Source: Cellulomonas sp. PhB143
Lineage (GTDB): Bacteria > Actinomycetota > Actinomycetes > Actinomycetales > Cellulomonadaceae
DNA length: 64,000 nt
Assembly: GCF_003752595.1 (NCBI RefSeq)
Contig: NZ_RKIJ01000011.1
Coordinates: 241,322-305,321 of the forward strand
Reading direction: 5' to 3'
This document shows, piece by piece, positions 33,401 to 41,579 of the stretch; positions within the stretch are counted from its first letter, which is position 1, and each line of letters begins with the position of its first letter. Both the position numbers and the translations under genes were made by a program. The notes under the pieces were generated by a model. It was not told the DNA's origin, did not search any database, and saw only the letters and a program-made list of their open reading frames with translations.

Positions 33401-36400
33401 TCCGATGCGGGGGACCTGCTGATCTACAAGCAGAACAGCACCTCGCGCGGGGCCCAGTGGGTGGGTACCTACCTGCCCGCGGACCAGGACACCAAGACCG
33501 CGGGCGGTGTGCTGAAGGTGGCTGCCGGGTCGCCGAAGACGATGACGTTCACCGATTCGGACGGGGTCGTGACGAACTTCGCGTTCACCGGTGGTGACTG
33601 GCAGGTGACGTCGGTCAAGGACCCGGCGGATCCGGCCTCGACCCAGTATGTGCGGATCCCTTCCGGGCAGGTCGGCGCCGGCCAGATCGGGCGCATCCTC
33701 GCTCCGGCGCCGGCCGGGGTGACGTGCAGCGCCGCGTTCCAGGCGGCCCTGGCCGCGGGCTGCCACGCCTTGGACATCACGTACCAGAACCTCACCGTCG
33801 GCTCGGGCACCAAGTCCGTCGTTGCGAAGATCTCCTACGTCGCCTACGACCCGGACAAGAGCGGTGGCGCGGGCATGAGCACCGTCGATGTTGCGACGTA
33901 TGCGTACAACGCGGCGGGACAGCTGGCCACGGTCACCGACCCGCGCACCCACCTGATCACCGGCTACGCCTACGCGGGCACCTCGGAGACGGGACAGCCC
34001 TTGCTGACCCGTCTGACGCCGGCCGGGCAGGCTCCCTCGACAATGACCTACGGGCCGGTGAGCGCCGCGTCCCCGAGCGGATCGGCGTCGACGGCCGCCA
34101 CGACGAGCACCGGCCTGCTGTCCGTCTCGCGCGCCAAGGCGGACGGCTCGGCCGGGACCGAGCAGATCGCCCGGTTCGTGTACTCGATCGACCCCACCGG
34201 GCGAGTCAGCGGCCTGCCAGACATGCGGCCGACCGACACCGACGACCCGAGCGTGGGTGTGGGACGGTGGGGCCAGGTCCAGGCACCGACCTACGGTGCG
34301 GCGGTGTTCGGCCCCGACCGCAGCGGTGTGGGCGGCTCGAGCCCGGCAGCGGTGAACGCCGCGGACTGGCCGTACGCGGACCTGCAGTACACGAACGCGG
34401 ATGGGCGCGTGATCAACACCGCGGGCTCCGGTGCCGGGGGCTGGGCGTACACCGAGACGGTCTACGACGAGCACGAGAACGTGTGGAAGTCGTGGGACCA
34501 GCGCGCTATCGCAGGCATCCTGGCCGCAGGGCAGGGCGGCGCCCTGGACAGCGACGACCTGGACTCCTACGCGAGCGTGAGCACATACAACACGACGGAC
34601 ATCACCCTGCAGTCCGTGACGGGCAGCAGCACCACGAAGGCCGACGGACCGGACGGCAAGGGGACCGTGGCGCCGACCGCGGTGCTGGTTCCCGCCGGGA
34701 CGCAGGCCGTGGACGTGTGGTCGCCGGCAACCGACGACGACCAGCGCACCCATGCCCACACCGACTACGACCAGGGCGCGCCGAACTTCGGCGTCAACCC
34801 GACCACCGGTCAGGCCTGGGGCCTGGCGACCACGCTCACCACGACGACCGTCGATGCCACCGACACCGTCCCGGGGTCGGGGGAGGCGGTGATCGCCAAG
34901 TCCGTGACGAAGTACGACCCGGTCGACGGCGCGTCGGTCACGGGCGCCACCTCGGGGTGGGTGCTGGGTTCAGCGACCCGCTCGACCACGGTCACCGATT
35001 TCGCGACCGGTGCGGGGATCACCGCCACGACACTCTTCGACACCGAGGGGCGCGTGGTCAAGAGCGTCGGGGCGAACGACGTCGCAAGCTCGACCACGAC
35101 CGCCGGCACCCAGCTGAGCACCTACTACACGGCGGGCGGCAGCGGAACGTGCGGGGCACGCCCGCAGTGGGCCGGTCTGGCGTGCCAGACCACCACCGGC
35201 GAACCTGTCGCGAGCGTCCCGGTGGACACGACCGCGAAGTACTCGCTGTGGGGCGCCGCGCAGGTCGAGACCGAGGTCAAGGGCGCGGTGACGCGCACGA
35301 CGACCACCAGCTTCGACGCGGCCGGTCGCACGACCGGTGTGCACACCGGTGTGGTGGGCCTATCGTCCTCGACGCCGGTCGAGGACACCGTCACCCACTA
35401 CGACCCGGCGACGGGCCTGGTCGACTACACCGCCACGCAGGACCCGGCCACGCACGCCGAGACCGGTCGTACCTCGACGAGCTATGACGCGTGGGGGCGG
35501 ACCGTCACCTACACCGACGCTGCCGGCGCACGCACAGCCACGACGTACCGGGCCTCCGGGTCTGATGGTGCCGGGTCGCCGGCGAGCGTCGCGGACAGCC
35601 AGTCCTCGACGGTCTTCGCCTATGACGCGGCGGGCAACACCACAGGGCAGGTGACCACGGCCGGGACGCGGACGGTCGCCTACGGGGCGACGTATGACGT
35701 GGTCGGGGACGTGGTGAGTCAGTCCTTGCCGGGCGGGGTGAACCAGACCAGCACGTACTCGCGTGACGGGCAGCTGTCGGAGTTGGCGTACGACGGTCGT
35801 GCGGTGGACGGCTCGAGCGCGGCGATGCTGACCTGGACGGTCGCCTCGGACGTCCAGGGCCGCACCACGGGGGTGGAGACCAACGCGGGTATCGGTGCTG
35901 CGGGTTCGGAGCAGTATCAGAGCGTGGGGCGGGCCCTGGGCTATGGGTATGACAACGCGGGGCGGCTGACGTCGGTGACCGATGACCGTGAGGGCGTGTG
36001 CCAGGAACGCACGTACGCCTTCGACGCGGACGGCAACCGTACGGGCCAGGGCGCACGGACCGTGGGTGGTGGGTGCCAGGACGCGGGTGCGCCGGTGCGG
36101 TCCACGGTGACCAAGGCCTGGTCCTACGACGGTGCGGACCGGGTCGTGAGGTCCGCTGCGGTGCACACGGTCGTGAGTTCGACCGATGAGGACGGGGCGC
36201 AGACGAGCGTGGCGGGCGACACGGCCGCGGTCGGGTACGGCTATGACGAGCTGGGCCGGGTCACGACCCTGCCTGCGGGGGACACCCCGGCCGCGCTGGG
36301 CGCCGAGGCGTCCGGGCAGGTGCTCGCGGCCGGTGCGGTGAGCATCGGGTATGACGACAGCGACGCGGCGCGCACCATCACTCAGGACGGGACGCGCACG

Positions 36401-37402
36401 GCGTACGCCCTGGACCCGGCCGGTCGGCGTTCGACGTCGACGACGACCGCGCCGGGGGCTGAGGCGGTGAGCACGGTGCGTGACTACGGCGATGAGGGGG
36501 ACAGCCCCTCGTTCGCGACCCAGAGCACCGGGTCGGGGGCCGGCGTGGTCAGCGTGTACGGGTCCTCGATCGGTGGCGACCTCGGCTTCGACATCACCGG
36601 TGGAAACGTGAGCCTGGACCTTGCCGACCCGCACGGGGACACGATCACCACGGTCACGGTCCCCACCGGCGGGGACGTGGCGCTGTTGTCCTCCCCGGTC
36701 CTGGTCTTCGACGAGTACGGCGCCCAGTGCACCGACCTGACCGGGACCGCGCCGGGCGACGGGACCCTGACCGGCGGTGCAAGTGCTACAGCTGGCGTGA
36801 CCGGGGCCCTGAACTACGGGTACCTCGGCGCGAAGCAGCGGGCCACCGATGCCAGCGGCCTGCTCCTGATGGGTGCACGCCTGTACAACCCGGCCACGGG
36901 ACAGTTCACCTCGACCGATCCCGTCGCGGGAGGCAACACCACCGCCTACGCCTACCCCCAAGACCCCATCAACAGCTATGACCTCAACGGAGCTTTCAGA
37001 CTCTTCGGTCACCGAAGCTATACTTCCAGACATTGGCGCGGAATGTTGCAGGTTGCAGCGTTTGCTGGTTGCTTGGTGTTAAGCGCCGGGGCGTGCCTCG
37101 TTGCAAGCGTTGCGACGGCGGGAATCACCGCAATACACCATTCGAGGCGGCGAGGTTGGTCTTGGGATCGGCACGCTGCGATCCGCGACAGCGCCTATGC
37201 TTTGGCGGGTGGAGTGGTGGGCCGGTCAATTTCTGGAAGTTGGCGTGGTGGTGCCATCGTTCGAAGGGCGCTCGGGCGGCACTCGCGTGTACGGACGGGA
37301 TATCGGCATACGGCACGGAACGTGGCTCTTAACGGTGTTGTGGGAGGCTCCTTTACGTACGCGAGCTACCGCTTTGGCAGGCTCTCGCGCGGTAGGTGGT
37401 GA
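30467..37402 (+). CDS. Large RHS/YD-repeat secreted protein, polymorphic-toxin-like
   Basis: About 2311 residues. From about residue 365 to 537 lies a DNRLRE-type domain ([21 protein letters not shown]). From about 892 the RHS part begins ([19 protein letters not shown]), followed by many YD repeats (for example [38 protein letters not shown]) that wind into a shell. The RHS core at about 2113-2176 has [21 protein letters not shown] and the closing [13 protein letters not shown]. The last 134 or so residues are a tip unlike the shell. The start is uncertain: GTG 30467 (GAGG upstream) is chosen; GTG 30542 is the alternative and would give [20 protein letters not shown]. The signal peptide is unconvincing in this frame, and a shifted frame there reads [11 protein letters not shown], so a frameshift cannot be excluded. 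Base composition falls sharply in the tip. Confidence 0.85.
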   Translation: MSALGPALWCGFWLCVSPAGGAVGIVKGCARWVWSLLCLVCPAPDAVTASVNARLAGERVENLAARTTDSSTFALPDGTWQTSSATGPVWVRAGGDGTSLDDWAAQDSTLVQGTDGSYAPVAQAGAIRVSGATTAVGGASVVASFTDPGTGVMSQLTYPGDLPAPTVEGPRATFADVQPGVDMVVDVTGTGVEQFFVIADRPVDPAAVELSTTVKATGKAAASSKVVAKESDPSDGDVARLVTSDGERVAGVTQPMMWDARYDQTLANPVTVAFDSAAQPGLWTGTAQGRAQTRAAESAAAPVSAGVDVADAMGAEVPVATEVSAKGAAARIDLTSAGAGEHGGQGAASVADYLADPGTVFPVVVDPSVSLAVSFDTYVQSSASTPKYSDGELRLGTYDGGTTKARSFIHVHVDPIVGTKVSSATLKLWQNHSYSCSARQWDVWSSAIASTSTVWSNQPALVNKWASSSSTMGYSSSCAAGWSSVSITSLAQAWADNGGSSHAMALRATDETDSYGWKIFNSADASSGKPTVTVTYNSYPKTPSTTRHASGQYVWYPNSSDPDRVLYVKTTKPSFYATVSDADGGNVRGLFDVLDGTSLVWNKVAGASVASGGVSTVGTGGAALTNGRSYTARVWASDGSLTSKSSAAISPFTVDTSRPSAPGVASSAFANGAWTDPAPASNTFTLTGGNPDVVGFQELVDDDTDWRDLAVSSGLGTSTPKATWKWTPTGSHKVQFRTVDRAGWTSAATAFTFGSGGAGLSSPVDGTKTTDKLTVKAAGPADANGTATATAYYRVAGGAAGAGDGSVNGSTAGWSAIDGSAVTFAKDTAVSYSKAVSAGQIAAAASNDRRTLQLQVQVCITYSSGTTKCTWNAAADAKNKPTVTRIPSAFGEDYPVADAGPGQVALWTGEFQTSETDADVPGYSGNLSISRTYSSLAGADADSVFGPGWTASFDGADVGMGGWDVVDNTTVDGTVALISDAGDLLIYKQNSTSRGAQWVGTYLPADQDTKTAGGVLKVAAGSPKTMTFTDSDGVVTNFAFTGGDWQVTSVKDPADPASTQYVRIPSGQVGAGQIGRILAPAPAGVTCSAAFQAALAAGCHALDITYQNLTVGSGTKSVVAKISYVAYDPDKSGGAGMSTVDVATYAYNAAGQLATVTDPRTHLITGYAYAGTSETGQPLLTRLTPAGQAPSTMTYGPVSAASPSGSASTAATTSTGLLSVSRAKADGSAGTEQIARFVYSIDPTGRVSGLPDMRPTDTDDPSVGVGRWGQVQAPTYGAAVFGPDRSGVGGSSPAAVNAADWPYADLQYTNADGRVINTAGSGAGGWAYTETVYDEHENVWKSWDQRAIAGILAAGQGGALDSDDLDSYASVSTYNTTDITLQSVTGSSTTKADGPDGKGTVAPTAVLVPAGTQAVDVWSPATDDDQRTHAHTDYDQGAPNFGVNPTTGQAWGLATTLTTTTVDATDTVPGSGEAVIAKSVTKYDPVDGASVTGATSGWVLGSATRSTTVTDFATGAGITATTLFDTEGRVVKSVGANDVASSTTTAGTQLSTYYTAGGSGTCGARPQWAGLACQTTTGEPVASVPVDTTAKYSLWGAAQVETEVKGAVTRTTTTSFDAAGRTTGVHTGVVGLSSSTPVEDTVTHYDPATGLVDYTATQDPATHAETGRTSTSYDAWGRTVTYTDAAGARTATTYRASGSDGAGSPASVADSQSSTVFAYDAAGNTTGQVTTAGTRTVAYGATYDVVGDVVSQSLPGGVNQTSTYSRDGQLSELAYDGRAVDGSSAAMLTWTVASDVQGRTTGVETNAGIGAAGSEQYQSVGRALGYGYDNAGRLTSVTDDREGVCQERTYAFDADGNRTGQGARTVGGGCQDAGAPVRSTVTKAWSYDGADRVVRSAAVHTVVSSTDEDGAQTSVAGDTAAVGYGYDELGRVTTLPAGDTPAALGAEASGQVLAAGAVSIGYDDSDAARTITQDGTRTAYALDPAGRRSTSTTTAPGAEAVSTVRDYGDEGDSPSFATQSTGSGAGVVSVYGSSIGGDLGFDITGGNVSLDLADPHGDTITTVTVPTGGDVALLSSPVLVFDEYGAQCTDLTGTAPGDGTLTGGASATAGVTGALNYGYLGAKQRATDASGLLLMGARLYNPATGQFTSTDPVAGGNTTAYAYPQDPINSYDLNGAFRLFGHRSYTSRHWRGMLQVAAFAGCLVLSAGACLVASVATAGITAIHHSRRRGWSWDRHAAIRDSAYALAGGVVGRSISGSWRGGAIVRRALGRHSRVRTGYRHTARNVALNGVVGGSFTYASYRFGRLSRGRW
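36995..37402 (+). other. C-terminal tip of the RHS protein, candidate toxin domain of unknown fold
   Basis: This stretch follows the RHS core, where polymorphic toxins carry their variable effector. Residues about 2192-2222 form one long hydrophobic segment ([20 protein letters not shown] and onward), and the rest is rich in Arg, His and Trp with a glycine-rich segment ([18 protein letters not shown]). No nuclease or deaminase motif is visible. The design suggests a membrane-acting or membrane-crossing tip. It is markedly less GC-rich than the shell-coding part. Confidence 0.5.
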
Positions 37403-37405
37403 ATC

Positions 37406-37999
37406 ATGGCTAGGAAGGTGCCGCTAGCGGGTCCACGCGTCTCGCTGTTCGTAGGTTCTGTACTCGCAACGCTAATCTTCGCGTTTATAGCGACGGTGGT
37501 GCCGATGTCGGAAGCTGGAGCAAGCCGTTCATTTGATCCCTACATCGGATACGCAATCCTCTTCGGGGCGGTCGCTTGGCTCATGGGCGCGCTAGCAACC
37601 TCCCGTATTCAGGCGGACGGAGGAACTCTTGAATTGCTAAGCCTTCTTGTGGTGACACGGATACCAGCTGATTTAATTGACGAGGTGGCCGGTTCCAACG
37701 GCGTGATTGTTAGCACGCCCAAGGGGGACTACGGAACTATCGCGTACGGAGCGTCGGTTCTACAGATCTTCGCGTCAAGCAAGTCTTTCATGCGGGCCAG
37801 CCGCAGGATCAATGCTTGGAAAATCGGGGCGACGGCTGAAGGAATGGTAATCCCGAAGGAGGATCTCTGCATTCGCCGTGCTGTCCGGATGTCATGGGTG
37901 TGCACCCTACCGCTATTTATGGCGGCAGCGGTTGCCTATGCGGCACTTGTTCGTGAAATGGCGCCATTTCTGGGGCCTTATCTCGGCGTGCCGAACTAA
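37406..37999 (+). CDS. Membrane protein, candidate immunity protein for the RHS tip
   Basis: 197 residues. Two N-terminal transmembrane helices (about residues 11-33 and 45-63), a soluble centre that looks like a PH-type beta domain (GGTLELLSLLVVTRIPADLI, then GSNGVIVSTPKGDYGTIAYG) and a C-terminal helix (about 166-188). It starts 3 bp after the RHS stop with GGTAGGTGG upstream, so it is cotranscribed with the tip. Codon use is much lower in GC than in flanking housekeeping genes (about 50-55% GC by hand count of one line), consistent with horizontal acquisition. Position and topology suggest immunity; I do not recognise the family. Confidence 0.7.
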   Translation: MARKVPLAGPRVSLFVGSVLATLIFAFIATVVPMSEAGASRSFDPYIGYAILFGAVAWLMGALATSRIQADGGTLELLSLLVVTRIPADLIDEVAGSNGVIVSTPKGDYGTIAYGASVLQIFASSKSFMRASRRINAWKIGATAEGMVIPKEDLCIRRAVRMSWVCTLPLFMAAAVAYAALVREMAPFLGPYLGVPN

Positions 38000-38242
38000 T
38001 GGGTCGTTGGAAGGGAATTGGTAGGGGTGGCGACGGATGCCCCATGAAGTACCATGGAAACGCGGCGCGGTCGGCACCGGCGGTTCGCAACGCACGCGGT
38101 GTGACACGTTCGAGCCGGCAAGCCCTCACTTTAGGGTCCAGGAGGTACAGAGGGCGTTCCCGTCCTGGAATCGTCGATCTCACTGGTCGCGCCACTCTGA
38201 TCGCCTTCAGTATGGAGCGTCTTCTGCCCGCGAAGCAGGTGG
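38000..38242. other. Low-GC gap of 243 bp with no convincing gene
   Basis: Short open frames exist on both strands but lack ribosome binding sites, family features or codon bias. The composition resembles the adjoining island genes, so this may be decayed island DNA. Confidence 0.4.
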
Positions 38243-38698
38243 GTGGAAGTGTTCACGTCTGGCGTTCTGAATCTCTGTAGAGGGCAAGGGCTCGCAGGGC
38301 GGTGGATCGCTTCAAAAGTGTTTCGAATCGACCTACCCGCGACCCCGGACGCGATGGCGCCTGCTGAGTTTATCGAGATGACCACGGAATTCTTCTGGTT
38401 CGGATCGCTCTTGGTGGGCATTCCCTCATGTATTGCTGGCGGATTCATAGGTTGGCTGCCTGTCCCGATGGCAATCGTGTACTTTCTCATCTTCGCCCCC
38501 TGGATCGTGGGCGCGTGTGGGCACCTGTATTGTGTTCGGCAGCGAAAGCTTCTCAAGGCCTCGCCGAAGGCGGCACTGCACAGAATTGATCTCATCGGGA
38601 ACTCGAAATCGTTTCAGGCTGCGACCAACGCGGCGATAGCTCTAATTGTCATTGTGGTCGCGATATTCGCGATATGGAACCCAATGGATAGCGTGTGA
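38243..38698 (+). CDS. Small membrane protein of the RHS island, function unknown
   Basis: 151 residues from GTG 38243; ATG 38354 is an alternative giving 114 residues. A hydrophobic block (FFWFGSLLVGIPSCIAGGFI and on to FAPWIVGACGHLYCV) forms two helices, and a third is near the C-terminus (AAIALIVIVVAIFAIW). Low GC like the preceding gene. It could be a second immunity protein or a remnant of one for a former tip. No family recognised; start and function uncertain. Confidence 0.5.
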   Translation: MEVFTSGVLNLCRGQGLAGRWIASKVFRIDLPATPDAMAPAEFIEMTTEFFWFGSLLVGIPSCIAGGFIGWLPVPMAIVYFLIFAPWIVGACGHLYCVRQRKLLKASPKAALHRIDLIGNSKSFQAATNAAIALIVIVVAIFAIWNPMDSV

Positions 38699-38843
38699 CG
38701 TGCTCCGCCAGGGGGCGTCGGGCGGGTTCATGATCGAGGATATTAGGGTGTTTGAGTGCGCGGCGGGTGGCCGCGTGCGTCGAGCATGGCTACCGCCAGC
38801 CGGGGGTGAATCCCCACATCTCTCCACGCCGTATGCCTTGCCC

Positions 38844-38927
38844 GTGACCCGTGACCCGTGACCCGTGACCCGTGACCCGTGACCCGTGACCGGTGACCGG
38901 TGACCGGTGACCGGTGACCGGTGACCC
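38844..38927. repeat. Twelve tandem 7-bp repeats before the DUF4229 gene
   Basis: Six units of GTGACCC (38844-38885), five of GTGACCG (38886-38920) and one GTGACCC (38921-38927), with no interruption. The two blocks suggest separate expansions. Every unit carries GTGACC, similar to a -35 TTGACA. The array ends 4 bp before the -10 box at 38932. The surrounding gap (38699-38943) holds no gene that I can support. Confidence 0.95.
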
Positions 38928-38931
38928 GAGC

Positions 38932-38937
38932 TAGGCT
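38932..38937 (+). promoter_or_regulatory. -10 box of the leaderless DUF4229 gene
   Basis: TAGGCT, six bases, GTG at 38944. A -35 at the usual 16-18 bp spacing falls inside the heptamer array. Confidence 0.65.
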
Positions 38938-38943
38938 GAACTC

Positions 38944-39240
38944 GTGCCCCTCATCATCTACTCCGTGCTGCGCATCGCGCTGTTCGTCGTCGCGCTCGTC
39001 GGGCTCTGGCTTGCGGGGATGGGCGGCTGGCTCGTCGTCCTCGTAGCCGCCGCGATCGCCCTGATGCTCTCCTATCTGCTCCTCGGGCGCCCGCGCGACG
39101 CCGCCTCCCGATACATGGCCGAGCGGGTCGAGCGGCGCAAGGAGCGCCGCTCCCGGTTCAGCGAGAAGCTGGACGAGGACGCCGCGGCCGAGGACGCCGC
39201 AGCCGACGCCCTGAGCGAGGACGCGCCGACCGAGCGCTGA
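38944..39240 (+). CDS. DUF4229-type small membrane protein
   Basis: 98 residues: two transmembrane helices (about 4-25 and 29-51) and a charged cytoplasmic tail with LGRPRDAASRYMAERVERRKERRSRF, then an acidic Ala/Asp/Glu end. This is the DUF4229 layout, common beside menaquinone genes in actinobacteria. GTG start with no ribosome binding site. Convergent with menA across 22 bp. Function unknown. Confidence 0.83.
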   Translation: MPLIIYSVLRIALFVVALVGLWLAGMGGWLVVLVAAAIALMLSYLLLGRPRDAASRYMAERVERRKERRSRFSEKLDEDAAAEDAAADALSEDAPTER

Positions 39241-39262
39241 ACGGCTGACGGCCCGCCTCAGG

Positions 39263-40132
39263 TCAGAGGGCGAGCCCGAGCCCCAGCAGCACCCCGTAGC
39301 CCAGCTCGAAGAACCCCGTCCCCGCCAGCACGGGAACCAGCGCGCGCCCGCGGGCTCCCGCGAGGACGGTGACGGACAGCAGCGCGGCCGGCGCGAGCAG
39401 GAGCAGCGTGAGCAGCGACCACGGCGCCTCCGCGGCGCACACGGCGGCCAGCACGATCGGCAGCCCGAGCATCGAGGTGTATGCGCGGCGCGCCTGGGCG
39501 TCCCCGAGCCGGACGGCGAGCGTCCGCTTGCCGGCGACGACGTCGGTCGGGATGTCGCGGATGTTGTTGACCATGAGGATCGCGCAGGCGATCAGGCCGA
39601 TCCCGACGGCGCCGACCCAGGCGGTCCACGGGACCTCGTCCGCCTGCACGTACGTGGTCCCGACGGTCGCGACGAGCCCGAAGAAGACGAAGACCCCGAC
39701 CTCGCCCAGCCCGCTGTACCCGTACGGCCGGCGCCCGCCGGTGTAGTACCAGGCGGCCAGGATGCACACGACGCCGACGGCGAGCAGCCACCAGTGCCCG
39801 GTGATCAGCACGATCCCGAGTCCGAGCAGCGCGGCGACGCCGAACGCCCCGAAGGCCGCGCCCTTGACCTGCCGAGCCGGCGCGGTGCCCGAGGCCGTCA
39901 GCCGCAGCGGCCCGACCCGGTCGAGGTCCGTGCCCCGCACGCCGTCGGAGTAGTCGTTGGCGTAGTTCACGCCGATCTGCAGCGCGAGCGCGACGCCCAG
40001 CGCGAGCAGCGCCGGGACGAGCGCGAAGCCGTCGACCTGCAGGGCGGCGCCGGTCCCGACGAGCACCGGCGACGCGGCAGCAGGCAGGGTCCGGGGGCGG
40101 GCGCCCTGGATCCACTCGGCGGTGGTGGTCAT
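39263..40132 (-). CDS. menA: 1,4-dihydroxy-2-naphthoate polyprenyltransferase
   Basis: 289 residues, eight to nine transmembrane helices of the UbiA superfamily. Attaches the polyprenyl chain to dihydroxynaphthoate, giving demethylmenaquinone. The two Asp-rich motifs are NYANDYSDGVRGTD and NNIRDIPTDVVAGKRTL, which bind Mg-prenyl diphosphate; TASGTAPARQVKGAA and YTGGRRPYGYSGLGE are MenA-specific. ATG 40132 overlaps the menE stop (ATGA), so menE-menA form a coupled pair. Confidence 0.95.
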   Translation of the reverse strand: MTTTAEWIQGARPRTLPAAASPVLVGTGAALQVDGFALVPALLALGVALALQIGVNYANDYSDGVRGTDLDRVGPLRLTASGTAPARQVKGAAFGAFGVAALLGLGIVLITGHWWLLAVGVVCILAAWYYTGGRRPYGYSGLGEVGVFVFFGLVATVGTTYVQADEVPWTAWVGAVGIGLIACAILMVNNIRDIPTDVVAGKRTLAVRLGDAQARRAYTSMLGLPIVLAAVCAAEAPWSLLTLLLLAPAALLSVTVLAGARGRALVPVLAGTGFFELGYGVLLGLGLAL

Positions 40133-41508
40133 GCGCGGTTCTCGTCTCTCTCGGCTGCCGGTGTGGCGCGGGCAAGGGCTGCACGGGCAAGAGCAGCGCA
40201 GGCGGCGCGGTCGACCTTGCCGGGCCCGCGGCTGGGCAGCTCGTCGACGACGACCACGCGCCGCGGTGCTCCGGGCGCCCCCAGGGTATCGGTGACGCGG
40301 GCACGGACCCGCTCGAGCAGCGCCGCACCCCCGTCCGCCGAGATGGCGAGCTCCGCCCCAGAGTTCGAAGAATTCGGGGCGGAGCTCGCCATCTCGGCGG
40401 TGACGGCGGGCGGTGCGGCGGTCGACGGGGCAGACCGGGTGACGACCGCGACGATGCTCGTGCCCCACTCCGGGTGCGGGACGCCGACGACGCAGACCTC
40501 GCCGATCTCGTCCAGCCCCGCGAGCGCGGCCTCGACCGCGGCCGGGGCGACGTTGACGCCGCCGGTGATGAGGACGTCGTCGGCCCGCCCGAGCACCGTG
40601 ACGCGCGTCGTGGCGCCCGCCGGCTCGACGGTGCCGAGGTCGCTCGTGCGGAACCAGCGCCGGCCCGTCGCGGGGTCGGCGTGGAACGAGCTCGAGCCGG
40701 TCGCGTCGGGCTCGAGGTAGCCCGCGGCCAGGACCGGCCCCGCGATCTCCAGGACCCCGCCCGCCCCGGTGCGCACCTCGACGCCGTCGAGCGGGACGCC
40801 GTCGTACACGCAGCCGCCGCACGTCTCGGTCATGCCGTAGGTGGTCACGACGCGCACGCCCGCCTCGCGGGCGCGGCGCACGAGCGGCGCGGGCGGCGCG
40901 GCGCCGCCGAGCAGGACGGCGTCGACGGTGCGCAGCCCGGCCAGCGCCCGGCGGCCGTCGGTGCCGCCCGGGCCGGCGGACGCCGCGGCCTCGACGACGC
41001 GGTGCAGCTGGGTGGGCACGAGCGAGGCGTAGCGACGCCCGCCGCTCCCCGCGCCGTCGGGCGGGGTCCCCGCGCCGAGGTCGTCGAGGAGGTCCGCGAG
41101 CAGCCCGGGGGTGAACGCCGCGCCCGCGGGCGCGGCGACCGGCGTCGTCCCGGCGACGACGGAGCGCACCACCACCTGCAGCCCGGCGACGTGCGAGGCG
41201 GGCAGGGCGAGCAGCCACCGGCCCGGTCCGCCGAGGCGCGCGTGCGTCGCCGCCGCCCCCGCGCGCAGCGCCCCGGCTCCGAGGGTCACGGTGCGCGGAG
41301 CTCCGGTGGACCCGGAGGTGCGGATGAGCAGGGCGGTGTCCCCGGGAAGGCCCCTGCGGGCAGCGGCCGCCTGCCCGGCGCGCACCGCGTCGGGGCCGCC
41401 GGCGACGACCGGGCCGCCGTCGAGGGCCGCGGCGACCGCGGCCGTCAGGTCGTGGGGGTCGCCGGGGGCGTCGACGACGGGGCGCGGCGCGCGGGGCGGA
41501 CGAGGCAC
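40129..41508 (-). CDS. menE: o-Succinylbenzoate-CoA ligase, carrying an in-frame palindromic element
   Basis: 459 residues, acyl-adenylate-forming enzyme activating o-succinylbenzoate with ATP and CoA. Nucleotide loop TSGSTGAPR at 64-72 (Arg where Lys is usual), TYGMTETCGGCVYDG, the LGRADDVLITGGVNV hinge region and the C-terminal catalytic lysine in GPGKVDR. Residues about 370-391 (AEMASSAPNSSNSGAELAIS) are encoded by palindromic element copy 3 and sit in a linker of the C-terminal subdomain, where homologues have only a short loop. The frame continues intact on both sides. The GTG start has TACGCT six bases upstream and no ribosome binding site. Confidence 0.92.
   Translation of the reverse strand: MPRPPRAPRPVVDAPGDPHDLTAAVAAALDGGPVVAGGPDAVRAGQAAAARRGLPGDTALLIRTSGSTGAPRTVTLGAGALRAGAAATHARLGGPGRWLLALPASHVAGLQVVVRSVVAGTTPVAAPAGAAFTPGLLADLLDDLGAGTPPDGAGSGGRRYASLVPTQLHRVVEAAASAGPGGTDGRRALAGLRTVDAVLLGGAAPPAPLVRRAREAGVRVVTTYGMTETCGGCVYDGVPLDGVEVRTGAGGVLEIAGPVLAAGYLEPDATGSSSFHADPATGRRWFRTSDLGTVEPAGATTRVTVLGRADDVLITGGVNVAPAAVEAALAGLDEIGEVCVVGVPHPEWGTSIVAVVTRSAPSTAAPPAVTAEMASSAPNSSNSGAELAISADGGAALLERVRARVTDTLGAPGAPRRVVVVDELPSRGPGKVDRAACAALARAALARATPAAERDENRA
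40335..40400. repeat. 66-bp palindromic element, copy 3 (inside menE)
   Basis: Perfect 25-bp arms (40335-40359 and 40376-40400) around a 16-base centre that nearly pairs as GAGTTC-GAA-GAATTC. The centre shows it is inverted relative to copies 1 and 2. Its length, 66 bp, keeps the menE frame, and menE uses the one frame that is open through the element. Confidence 0.93.
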
Positions 41509-41514
41509 GGCCCC

Positions 41515-41520
41515 AGCGTA
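41515..41520 (-). promoter_or_regulatory. -10 box of leaderless menE-menA transcript
   Basis: Minus-strand TACGCT, six bases, GTG at 41508. A divergent TACGAT for the DUF3048 gene lies at 41531-41536. Confidence 0.65.
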
Positions 41521-41530
41521 GGACGGCCCC

Positions 41531-41536
41531 TACGAT
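41531..41536 (+). promoter_or_regulatory. -10 box for the DUF3048 gene
   Basis: TACGAT, giving a leader of about 37 bases that contains AAGGAG before the ATG at 41580. Confidence 0.5.
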
Positions 41537-41579
41537 GGTCGCGCACACGCCCCGTCGACCGGCGGGCGGAAGGAGACCC

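Noticed and set aside
37999-38280. Small genes in the gap after the first immunity candidate
   Set aside because: Short overlapping frames without ribosome binding sites, domains or consistent codon use.
38844-38927. CRISPR array
   Set aside because: Units are 7 bp with no spacers and no cas genes are nearby; it is a simple tandem repeat.
40129-41508. menE as a pseudogene disrupted by a repeat
   Set aside because: The element keeps the frame, adds no stop, and the catalytic lysine region and the overlap with menA are intact.
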